Below are positions 1 through 4,959 of a DNA stretch of 5,025 nucleotides, piece by piece. This DNA is from JACMIU01 sp043763605 (lineage in GTDB: Bacteria > Armatimonadota > Armatimonadia > Armatimonadales > Armatimonadaceae), in NCBI GenBank assembly GCA_043763605.1, contig JAYULM010000054.1, positions 1 to 5,025 on the forward strand. The letters are read 5' to 3'. How positions within the stretch are numbered: position 1 is the first letter of the stretch; every line of letters begins with the position of its first letter. A program made the translations under genes and the position numbers. The notes beneath the pieces were generated by a model. It was not told the DNA's origin and ran no database searches. It saw nothing but the letters and a program-made list of their open reading frames with translations.

Positions 1-90
1 CAGTTCACTGCGGCGGATGCCCGTGTGAAATTGCGTCACCTTTATCCAAAGTTTGAAGAGGGACAAAATTTCAACTATTCAACGGGATGA
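1..90 (+). CDS. C-terminal end of an IS630-like transposase (5' part outside the window)
   Basis: The first frame is open from the window edge to a TGA at 88-90 and gives 29 residues containing FTAADARVKLRHLYPKF. This resembles the conserved tail of IS630/Tc1-mariner-type DDE transposases, where I recall a stretch of the form FTTADARIKLK-LYP before a short variable end. The catalytic DDE domain would lie upstream, outside the window, so activity cannot be judged. IS630 elements normally end within a few tens of bases of the transposase stop, so the right end of the element should lie close downstream. The inverted-repeat arm at 97-113 is one candidate. The family assignment rests on memory of the tail motif alone. 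A chance open frame is possible but unlikely given the match. Confidence 0.55.
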   Translation, partial: QFTAADARVKLRHLYPKFEEGQNFNYSTG

Positions 91-96
91 GGTACT

Positions 97-208
97 GAGG
101 TAGTTTCAAAAATCCGTTATCGGTTGTTTGGAAGCAAGAAAATCGGTCGATCCTCGGAGACAATAGCGACCGAGCATTCAGGGACGGAGCTATTTTTGAA
201 ACTACCTC
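97..208. repeat. 112-bp structure with perfect 17-bp inverted repeats (MITE-like or facing IS ends)
   Basis: Arm 97-113 (GAGGTAGTTTCAAAAAT) is the exact reverse complement of 192-208. Inside lies a second 7-bp inverted pair, TCGGTCG at 143-149 and CGACCGA at 167-173. No open frame of note is contained. The arms begin 7 bases after the stop of the transposase fragment. Two readings are possible. One is a miniature inverted-repeat element with termini at 97 and 208. The other is the right end of the IS630-like element (ending near 113) facing a left-end remnant that starts near 192. The dinucleotide TA at 191-192 directly before TTTTTGAAAC fits the second reading, because IS630 elements duplicate TA. 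No TA follows the other arm, so this is unresolved. Confidence 0.6.
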
Positions 209-216
209 TGCTGTTT

Positions 217-306
217 AAGTAATCGTGCGAAAGTTCTGCGGTATGTTCATGGCATCTCCCTCTGAACGTTAGCGCGAAATAACTGACAACTTTTGCACGA
301 TTACTT
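217..306. repeat. 90-bp structure with 19-bp inverted repeats, one mismatch (MITE-like)
   Basis: Arm 217-235 (AAGTAATCGTGCGAAAGTT) matches the reverse complement of 288-306 at 18 of 19 positions. The 52 bases between the arms hold no gene. The element starts 8 bases after the preceding inverted repeat and is unrelated to it in sequence. Its size, terminal inverted repeats and neighbouring transposase fragment suggest a non-autonomous miniature element or an IS end. I do not see a convincing target-site duplication: the flanks are TGTTT on the left and CGATG on the right. Confidence 0.55.
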
Positions 307-312
307 CGATGA

Positions 313-332
313 TCGGACGGTTCATCGTCCGA
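313..332 (-). terminator. GC-rich hairpin just after the dctA stop, possible weak terminator
   Basis: TCGGACG (313-319) and CGTCCGA (326-332) pair perfectly around a 6-base loop. On the minus strand the stem begins 6 bases after the TAA stop of dctA, where a terminator would be expected. It is not followed by a T-run in that direction, so intrinsic termination would be weak. In the plus direction the stem is followed by CCGGTTTT, which could weakly stop transcription entering from the transposase side. It could equally act as a 3'-end stabilising or Rho-related structure. Confidence 0.4.
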
Positions 333-338
333 CCGGTT

Positions 339-1628
339 TTAGGTAGGCTCACCATTCTCCAAATCCGCCACTGTCTCTCGCGCTAGCACCGCGTTCATCC
401 GTGCCACGTCCAACGCTCCATCCCACTTCGCGACCACGACCGTCGCGACGCCGTTCCCGATCAGGTTCGTGATCGCGCGGGCTTCCGACATAAAGCGGTC
501 GATCCCGAGCAGAAGCGCGAGACCCGCCACCGGGACCGTGCCGACCGTGGAGAGCGTCGCGGCGAGCGTGATAAACCCGCCGCCCGTCACCGCCGCCGCC
601 CCTTTCGAGGTCAGCAGGAGTACGCCGAGGATGCCGAGTTGCTGACTCAGGCTCAGCGGGACGTTAGTCGCCTGCGCGATGAAAACCACCGCCATCGTCA
701 GGTAGATCGACGTGCCATCCAGGTTGAACGAGTAGCCCGCCGGGATAACCAAGCCCACCACCGGCTTTGCGCAACCGAGGTTTTCCAGTTTGGCGATCAT
801 GCGTGGCAGGGCGGTTTCGGACGATGAGGTGCCGAGCACTATCAGGATCTCCTCTTTGATGTAGCCCAGGAACCGCCACAGGCTGAAACCGGCGAGGCGG
901 GCAATCAGCCCGAGCACGACGACGACGAACAGGAAACAGGTGAGATACACGCACGCCATCAGTTTCCCGAGCGATAACAGCGTGACGATGCCATACTTGC
1001 CGATGGTGAACGCCATCGCGCCGAACGCACCGATAGGCGCGACGCGCATCACCAGACCGATCATCGTAAAAAACACGCGCGACAGGTGATCAAGCGACGC
1101 GGCGAGCGGCTTGCCTTTTTCGCCGTATAGCGCGAGTGCCAGTCCGAACAGTACGGAGAAGAGCAGGACCGGCAAAATCTCGCCCGCCGCGAACGCGCCA
1201 ACGACGGAATCGGGGATCGTGTGCAGGAGCAGTTCCACCGGCGTGAGCGATTTCGCGCCCTCCGTATACGTAGCGATCCCGGACGTGTCGAGCGTACTCA
1301 CATCGGCGTTGACACCCGCGCCCGGTTTCGCGACGTTAACCACGACCAGCCCGATCACGAGTGCGATGGTCGAGACGACTTCGAAGTAGACGAGTGCCTT
1401 CAGACCGACCCGCCCGACCTTTTTCATATCGCCCACTTTGGCGATACCGACCACGACAGTGGTGAAGATGATCGGCGCAATCGCCATTTTGATCATTTTG
1501 ATGAACGCGTCCCCGAGCGGCTTCATCGCCGTCGCCTGCGCCGGATAAAACACGCCGAAGATGACGCCGAGCGCGATGGCGACGATCACCTGGAAGTAGA
1601 GGTGTGTATAGAGAGGCTTTGGATTCAT
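339..1628 (-). CDS. dctA: DctA-type C4-dicarboxylate:cation symporter (DAACS/GltPh fold)
   Basis: This is a 429-residue inner-membrane secondary transporter of the dicarboxylate/amino acid:cation symporter family. DctA members import succinate, fumarate and malate with protons or sodium. The length matches the family (about 420-440). The N-terminus (MNPKPLYTHLYFQVIVAIAL) is typical of DctA, which supports this start. Family signatures appear in order: the serine-rich hairpin-1 motif TSSSETALP at residues 267-275, the broken-helix motif NLDGT at 302-306, the hairpin-2 motif TSKGAAAVTGGGF at 340-352, and the last-helix motif DRFMSEARAITNLIGN at 377-392. No key motif is missing. The charged C-terminal tail (residues 401-429) is cytoplasmic in the family. 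No DctB/DctD-like regulator is in the window. It lacks a Shine-Dalgarno sequence and has a TATAAT box 8 bases upstream. Glutamate specificity is the main alternative, but the whole-length resemblance favours DctA. Confidence 0.95.
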   Translation of the reverse strand: MNPKPLYTHLYFQVIVAIALGVIFGVFYPAQATAMKPLGDAFIKMIKMAIAPIIFTTVVVGIAKVGDMKKVGRVGLKALVYFEVVSTIALVIGLVVVNVAKPGAGVNADVSTLDTSGIATYTEGAKSLTPVELLLHTIPDSVVGAFAAGEILPVLLFSVLFGLALALYGEKGKPLAASLDHLSRVFFTMIGLVMRVAPIGAFGAMAFTIGKYGIVTLLSLGKLMACVYLTCFLFVVVVLGLIARLAGFSLWRFLGYIKEEILIVLGTSSSETALPRMIAKLENLGCAKPVVGLVIPAGYSFNLDGTSIYLTMAVVFIAQATNVPLSLSQQLGILGVLLLTSKGAAAVTGGGFITLAATLSTVGTVPVAGLALLLGIDRFMSEARAITNLIGNGVATVVVAKWDGALDVARMNAVLARETVADLENGEPT

Positions 1629-1636
1629 AGTGAGGC

Positions 1637-1642
1637 ATTATA
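1637..1642 (-). promoter_or_regulatory. Consensus -10 box (TATAAT) for dctA, implying a leaderless mRNA
   Basis: On the minus strand a perfect TATAAT is followed by GCCTCACT and then the dctA ATG. Transcription normally starts 6-9 bases after the -10 box, which places the start at or within a few bases of the start codon. No purine-rich ribosome binding site precedes the ATG, which agrees with a leaderless transcript. With a 17-base spacer the -35 position would fall at 1660-1665 (TCCCCG on the minus strand). This is not TTGACA-like, and it lies within the outer edge of the 56-bp inverted repeat. No extended -10 TG is present, so an activator or a -10-driven mode would be needed. Confidence 0.5.
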
Positions 1643-1657
1643 GCGGGAGATCAGGTA

Positions 1658-1810
1658 TGCGGGGATGTTCCATCCTCCGGTGGAAGCGTTCCGCTTGGGT
1701 TTCCTTCGGAAACAGGAAGGTCAAACGGGGTCGCCTGACGAGTTCGGCAAGCCCGTTTCCGAAGGAAACCCAAGCGGAACGCTTCCACCGGAGGATGGAA
1801 CATCCCCGCA
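1658..1810. repeat. Perfect 56-bp inverted repeat with nested TTC/GAA-loop hairpins
   Basis: Bases 1658-1713 are the exact reverse complement of 1755-1810, with 41 bases between. In the left arm three mini-palindromes follow each other: GGATG-TTC-CATCC (1663-1675), AAGCG-TTC-CGCTT (1684-1696) and GTTTCC-TTC-GGAAAC (1699-1713). The right arm mirrors them with GAA loops at 1761-1763, 1777-1779 and 1798-1800. It occupies the gap between the stop of the unknown minus-strand gene (22 bases away) and the dctA promoter (15 bases away). As RNA it would form one very stable stem, enough to block read-through translation or protect 3' ends. There is no T-run, so it is not a classical intrinsic terminator. 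It could be a two-copy dispersed palindrome, a REP-like mobile sequence or a protein-binding array. I recognise no named family. Confidence 0.9.
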
Positions 1811-1832
1811 CACGAATGAAATTCCCTGCCTC

Positions 1833-3248
1833 CTACCCCGCATACCCGAAGAACCGCCGCTCCCGGATGATCGCCGCGACTTCGGACGGCACCATCTTTT
1901 CCCAAGATGAATCGTTCCCCCGGATTTTCGCCAGGCAGTCGCGCGAAAAGATCGAAAGGTAGTCCTTGTTATAATAGTCGAGCGATTCGACCGAGCCGTT
2001 TTCCACCAGATGCTCGTACAGGTTCCGCAGATTCTCGGCGACCTTCACCTTCTGGAGCGTGATCAATTGCCCGGTTCTCTGGTCCTTGAACGGATATATG
2101 TACAGTTTCAGATCGTTCTTGAACAGCCGCCCGAACGCTTCGAGGATGCCGCCCTCCAGATGCTCGTAGAACTTTTCGTCGAACAGTTCGATCAGGGACG
2201 GGACGCCCATCGTGATCCCGATGCGCCGTTTCGTGTACCGTCCCAGGTACGCGGCGAGGCGGTAGTATTCGAAGTAGTTGGAAACCAGCACCGTCGCGCC
2301 GGATGCCGCCAGCACATCGGCGCGGGCGAGGAAGTCGGCGTAGTCGATCTCCCCGTCGCCGTTCGCCGTGGAAAGCAGATTCTTCATCGTGATTTCCATC
2401 AGCGTGACTACGTCCCCCTCCGGCACATCGTCGTTGCTGGCAACGAACTGCTGACGCGCACATTCCAGCATATCGAGGTTGACATGCGTAACCGGGCGGA
2501 AACTGCCGCGCTCCACGAGCACAGGGCGTTTATACAGAACTTCGGAGGGTTGCAAAATCTCACCGGACGCGGCGAACATTGCAGCGTTGGTAAGACCCGA
2601 GTGTACCAGTTTCAGGCTCATCAAACGGTGGTCCACACCTGCGAACACGGGACCGGAAAACCGGATCATATCCACTTCGATCCGCTCCACGGAAAGCCCG
2701 TCCAACAGATCCTTGAGCAGCTCCTCGGGCTGGTGGAAATCATACATCGCGCCGTGCAGAAGGTTGACGCCGATGATACTCAGAGCTTCCTGTTGCGCGA
2801 CGTTGTCTTTATCGAGCATATGCACGTGGATGACGATCTGGTTCGGCTCGCTGCGCGGCGCGGTCTGGAACTGGACGCCGAGCCAGCCGTGGGACTCGTT
2901 GGTACCTTTGTAGTTCCGCGCGGCAACCGTGTCGGCGAAAACGAAAAATTCGGTGTCCGCGCCCCGTTTCGCGTCCAGCCGCTCGACCAGCAGGCGGTAC
3001 TCGTGATCCAGCATACTCTGCAGGCGCGCCTGCGACACGTACCGGTTGCTGGTGCCGTAGATCGCGTCGCTGACCGTCATGTCGTACGCGGACATGCTTT
3101 TGGCAATCGTCCCGGCGGCAGCTCCGACCTGGAAGAACCAGCGCACGACTTCCTGACCCGCCCCGATCTCAGCGAAACTGCCATACTTACGCGCATCCAG
3201 ATTGATGGCAAGGGCTTTCTGTTGTGTCCCGACGTTTTCCCGATTCAT
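1833..3248 (-). CDS. Conserved cytoplasmic protein of unknown function, 471 aa
   Basis: I recognise the general type but not a function. The protein resembles a conserved family of about 470-490 residues from cyanobacteria and other phyla that I recall being deposited under conflicting names, including TonB-dependent receptor. There is no signal peptide, membrane segment or beta-barrel pattern, so it should be cytoplasmic and not a receptor. Conserved-looking blocks are KYGSFAEIGAGQEVVRWFF (residues 21-39), SAYDMTVSDAIYG (53-65), FFVFADTVAARNY (101-113), RFSGPVFAGVDHRLMSL (196-212), a central block through VLVERGSFRPVTHV (243-256), NYFEYYRLAAYLGRYTKRRIGI (324-345), LEGGILEAFGRLFKND (364-379), YLSIFSRD (430-437) and the tail RERRFFGY. 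No Walker, Rossmann or metal-site signature is evident. The start is fixed by GGGAGG 5 bases upstream. The next gene on this strand, dctA, is separated by the long hairpin, so operon membership is doubtful. Confidence 0.9.
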   Translation of the reverse strand: MNRENVGTQQKALAINLDARKYGSFAEIGAGQEVVRWFFQVGAAAGTIAKSMSAYDMTVSDAIYGTSNRYVSQARLQSMLDHEYRLLVERLDAKRGADTEFFVFADTVAARNYKGTNESHGWLGVQFQTAPRSEPNQIVIHVHMLDKDNVAQQEALSIIGVNLLHGAMYDFHQPEELLKDLLDGLSVERIEVDMIRFSGPVFAGVDHRLMSLKLVHSGLTNAAMFAASGEILQPSEVLYKRPVLVERGSFRPVTHVNLDMLECARQQFVASNDDVPEGDVVTLMEITMKNLLSTANGDGEIDYADFLARADVLAASGATVLVSNYFEYYRLAAYLGRYTKRRIGITMGVPSLIELFDEKFYEHLEGGILEAFGRLFKNDLKLYIYPFKDQRTGQLITLQKVKVAENLRNLYEHLVENGSVESLDYYNKDYLSIFSRDCLAKIRGNDSSWEKMVPSEVAAIIRERRFFGYAG

Positions 3249-3253
3249 AGTCG

Positions 3254-3259
3254 CCTCCC
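3254..3259 (-). promoter_or_regulatory. Ribosome binding site GGGAGG of the 471-aa gene
   Basis: The minus strand reads GGGAGG followed by CGACT and ATG. This is a strong anti-16S match with 5-base spacing, and it decides the start at 3248. It contrasts with dctA in the same window, which has no such site. Confidence 0.8.
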
Positions 3260-3276
3260 GGCACCCGCGCGTGGCA

Positions 3277-3304
3277 CGGCGGCGCGGACGAACCTGCGCC
3301 GCCG
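3277..3304. repeat. 9-bp GC hairpin in the leader of the 471-aa gene
   Basis: CGGCGGCGC (3277-3285) pairs perfectly with GCGCCGCCG (3296-3304) around a 10-base loop. It begins 18 bases upstream of the GGGAGG site on the minus strand. In the leader RNA it would be a stable stem next to the ribosome binding site without covering it. On the plus strand it is followed by A-rich, not T-rich, sequence, so it is not a terminator in either direction. Confidence 0.6.
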
Positions 3305-3367
3305 AAACATAAAAAAAGAACCGTGGAAACGTCGTCGTCCTCGCGGCACCCCGACACCCGAACGCGG

Positions 3368-3420
3368 GCTACGCCGCCCGTCCAGACCGCACTAAGCGTA
3401 CCAGAAACGGGCGGCGTAGC
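3368..3420. repeat. Perfect 14-bp GC-rich inverted repeat, 25-base spacer
   Basis: GCTACGCCGCCCGT (3368-3381) is the exact reverse complement of 3407-3420, with 3382-3406 between the arms. It lies 120-172 bases upstream of the 471-aa gene. No T-run flanks it on either side. It may be a leader stem or an operator-like pair of half-sites, since the arm centres are 39 bases apart (about four helical turns), which would put both sites on the same DNA face. Which role it has cannot be told from sequence. Confidence 0.6.
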
Positions 3421-3446
3421 GCAAACGTCGGGATAAATTTTACAGT

Positions 3447-3466
3447 GCGCGGATCTTAACCCGCGC
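3447..3466. repeat. 6-bp GC hairpin, 8-base loop
   Basis: GCGCGG (3447-3452) pairs with CCGCGC (3461-3466). Directly next to it CCTTT and AAAGG (3466-3470, 3472-3476) form a tiny second palindrome. No T-tract follows, and its function is unknown. A palindrome of this size could arise by chance. Confidence 0.3.
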
Positions 3467-3787
3467 CTTTCAAAGGGATACCACAATTCGACATAGGGTG
3501 AATTCTCGATGTCGCTGGCGAATAAACCGTTCTTGATAGGAACCAGACTGTACCCGTAACACGGTCCGGGCACGGTTATTGCATCTTCTATTTCGACGCA
3601 TCGAAAAGAAAAATACCGCGATGCGAGGGTCGCAAGAAGGATACGCGACGCACGGCGTTGTATATAAATGCGGTCCGATTGTTATGAAGCGTGGGCGGGT
3701 AAGTGTACCGACGTATCGGCGAACGCGAGGTGTAATCGGGGGGCGGGTTCACGTCGCCTCGCCTTTCTGAACTTTCCCCGAACGGGC

Positions 3788-3905
3788 GCGACCGCCGCAC
3801 CGACGATTCGGTAAGATGACGGTGGCGGCGCGGGTCGCCCGGGACAGTAGCGGACACGGACGGTGCGTCCGGTCCCGAATTGATGACACCTCCCTCGCCG
3901 AGGTG
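3788..3905 (+). other. Cluster of GC-rich stem-loops upstream of the lipoprotein gene, possible structured leader
   Basis: Three stems lie within 120 bases. The first is interrupted: GCGACC, GCCGC and ACCG (3788-3802) pair with CGGT, GCGGC and GGTCGC (3820-3838), with 1- and 3-base bulges and a 17-base loop. The second pairs CGGAC (3857-3861) with GTCCG (3867-3871). It is flanked by GGGAC (3841-3845) and GTCCC (3872-3876), which could stack as an outer stem. The third pairs CACCTC (3887-3892) with GAGGTG (3900-3905) around a 7-base loop. The last stem ends 67 bases before the lipoprotein ATG. If transcription starts upstream, this would be a folded 5' untranslated region. No known riboswitch class is recognised, and GC-rich DNA makes some of these stems expected by chance. 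Confidence 0.35.
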
Positions 3906-3961
3906 AGCCAAGCAGAACACGGTCACTGATCTTTGAACGAATTTTCACCACCGGTGTTCCA

Positions 3962-3967
3962 GAGGAG
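3962..3967 (+). promoter_or_regulatory. Ribosome binding site GAGGAG of the lipoprotein gene
   Basis: GAGGAG is followed by TTGAA and ATG at 3973. The strong match with 5-base spacing supports this start. The later in-frame ATGs at codons 29 and 32 would leave too short a signal peptide before the lipobox cysteine. Confidence 0.8.
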
Positions 3968-3972
3968 TTGAA

Positions 3973-4959
3973 ATGCGTTTGCTATTTTTCCAGTCTCGTA
4001 TTGAACGACCCTACCCAGTCACGTCCCTGTCGTGTACGTTGATCGCCTGTTGCGCGATGTTCGGAATGATCGCTCCCCTGACGGGTTGCGGCGGGAGCGA
4101 TGGAGATAGCACCCCGTCGGCGAGTCCCTCCCCCTCGCCGACGGTGTCACCGTCGCCCGCCCCGGTCAAGCGGGCAGTGACGTTCGATGTCACCTGGGCG
4201 GCGCGCACACGCGGCGGATTCAACGTCGGGAGCGTCAACTCGGCGCGATCCGCCGCCTTCAGTTTTTACGAGAACGGCGTACGTACTGCTACTCCGACCG
4301 CCGTGGTGCGGGTAAACCGCGATCCCCGGAACGACTCCTATACCGCCACGTACAATACCGGGGGCGACACCCTGAATACCGGCGAACGTTGCCGCGTGGT
4401 CGCCGTCTTTTACGCGAACCCGGATCAGGTCGGTTCCGTGGTTGCCGGTTCGGATACGCTCGCCGTCATCAACCGTGCGAGTGGCGTACTCGATGACAAC
4501 TTCTCGCTCCTCGGCGCGATCACACGGATTGAGATCGCCCCCACCATTGCGTTCGTCGGCGAAACCACGGACGTTGTAGTCACGACAAGCAACCAGTTCG
4601 GTCAGTTGGTGCCTGTCTCGCCCGGGTCAATCACTCTGGAAGTGAAGACCGGCGCGGAAATCGTGTCCGGCGCGACCGGGACGGGACCGCTTGAGCCGTT
4701 ACGTGTCGTCGGTATCCGTCCCGGAACCGCGAGCGTGGTCGCCAAGGTCGATGGCGCAACCAGCGCGGCTGTTCCCGTGAGCGTGAGTTCGCGCGCCGTC
4801 GTAACCATCGCTCCTGCCGACCCCTTCATACGCGTCGGCACACAACTCGCCCTTTCTGCGCCGGTTTCCAATCTACCGGGGGACGCCGGGCCGGATGGAC
4901 AGCGGGTGCTATGGAGCGTACTAACCCCTAAAGACCTGATGCGAAATAAGATGCCATAG
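3973..4959 (+). CDS. Ig-like-domain surface lipoprotein, C-terminally truncated
   Basis: The encoded product has 328 residues. Residues 19-38 are hydrophobic and end in the lipobox L-T-G-C, so Cys39 (codon 4087-4089) should be lipidated by the Lgt/Lsp pathway. The glycine and aspartate residues after it are typical. Residues 46-65 form a Ser/Pro repeat linker (SPSPSP, SPSPAP). Residues 69-181 look like a beta-rich domain I do not recognise. Residues 183-272 read as a bacterial Ig-like (Big_2-type) domain, with the usual RIEIAP start and a closing pattern of GIRPGTASVVAKVDG. A further Ig-like domain starts at about 275 and stops after QRVLWSV at residue 316. The last 12 residues (LTPKDLMRNKMP) do not fit the domain. 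This suggests the original gene was longer and was interrupted near 4920. The likely role is a structural or adhesive cell-surface protein. The product could be non-functional. Confidence 0.8.
   Translation: MRLLFFQSRIERPYPVTSLSCTLIACCAMFGMIAPLTGCGGSDGDSTPSASPSPSPTVSPSPAPVKRAVTFDVTWAARTRGGFNVGSVNSARSAAFSFYENGVRTATPTAVVRVNRDPRNDSYTATYNTGGDTLNTGERCRVVAVFYANPDQVGSVVAGSDTLAVINRASGVLDDNFSLLGAITRIEIAPTIAFVGETTDVVVTTSNQFGQLVPVSPGSITLEVKTGAEIVSGATGTGPLEPLRVVGIRPGTASVVAKVDGATSAAVPVSVSSRAVVTIAPADPFIRVGTQLALSAPVSNLPGDAGPDGQRVLWSVLTPKDLMRNKMP

Larger units (their letters stand above)
3249..3972. other. 724-base divergent intergenic region, no credible gene
   Basis: This gap separates the divergent starts of the unknown minus-strand gene (3248) and the lipoprotein gene (3973), so it must hold promoters for both. 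I see no strong sigma70-type -35/-10 pair on either strand. Short open frames exist (for example minus-strand 3573 downward with a GTG start, and plus-strand 3579-3770), but they lack ribosome binding sites and protein-like composition. The region holds several inverted repeats, listed separately. There is also a 7-base A-run at 3311-3317, and 3420-3620 is locally more AT-rich. Other small hairpins are CGACAT/ATGTCG (3489-3494 with 3509-3514) and TTTCGA/TCGAAA (3591-3596 with 3601-3606). No tRNA or known riboswitch is apparent. Confidence 0.6.

Noticed and set aside
1654..1846. 11-base match: GGTATGCGGGG (1654-1664) is the reverse complement of the 3' end of the 471-aa gene (1836-1846)
   Set aside because: An 11-base inverted match is expected a few times by chance in a window of this size, and it does not extend on either side.
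1665..1910. Small open frames across the 56-bp inverted repeat, giving the peptide MFHPPVEAFRLGFLRK on both strands
   Set aside because: The same peptide appears on both strands simply because the arms are inverted copies. No ribosome binding site is present, and the plus-strand frame runs into the antisense of the neighbouring gene. It is better explained as a structural repeat, though such repeats often give rise to spurious hypothetical proteins.
3311..3317. T7 run on the minus strand downstream of the 14-bp inverted repeat, considered as an intrinsic terminator
   Set aside because: The T-run is about 50 bases past the stem, and the stem lies upstream of a gene on that strand, so the geometry does not fit.
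2010..3395. Long plus-strand open frame (461 codons) lying antisense to the 471-aa gene
   Set aside because: It covers nearly all of a well-supported gene, has no ribosome binding site, and its translation has the low-complexity character of a shadow frame in GC-rich DNA.
3187..3573. Minus-strand 128-codon frame with a GTG start, overlapping the start of the 471-aa gene
   Set aside because: There is no Shine-Dalgarno site, it runs through both leader palindromes, and it overlaps in a different frame a gene whose own start is well supported. The first 38 residues look mildly protein-like, but not enough to call.
3579..3770. 63-codon plus-strand frame in the intergenic region
   Set aside because: No ribosome binding site, no recognisable domain and a biased basic composition. 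It is probably chance.
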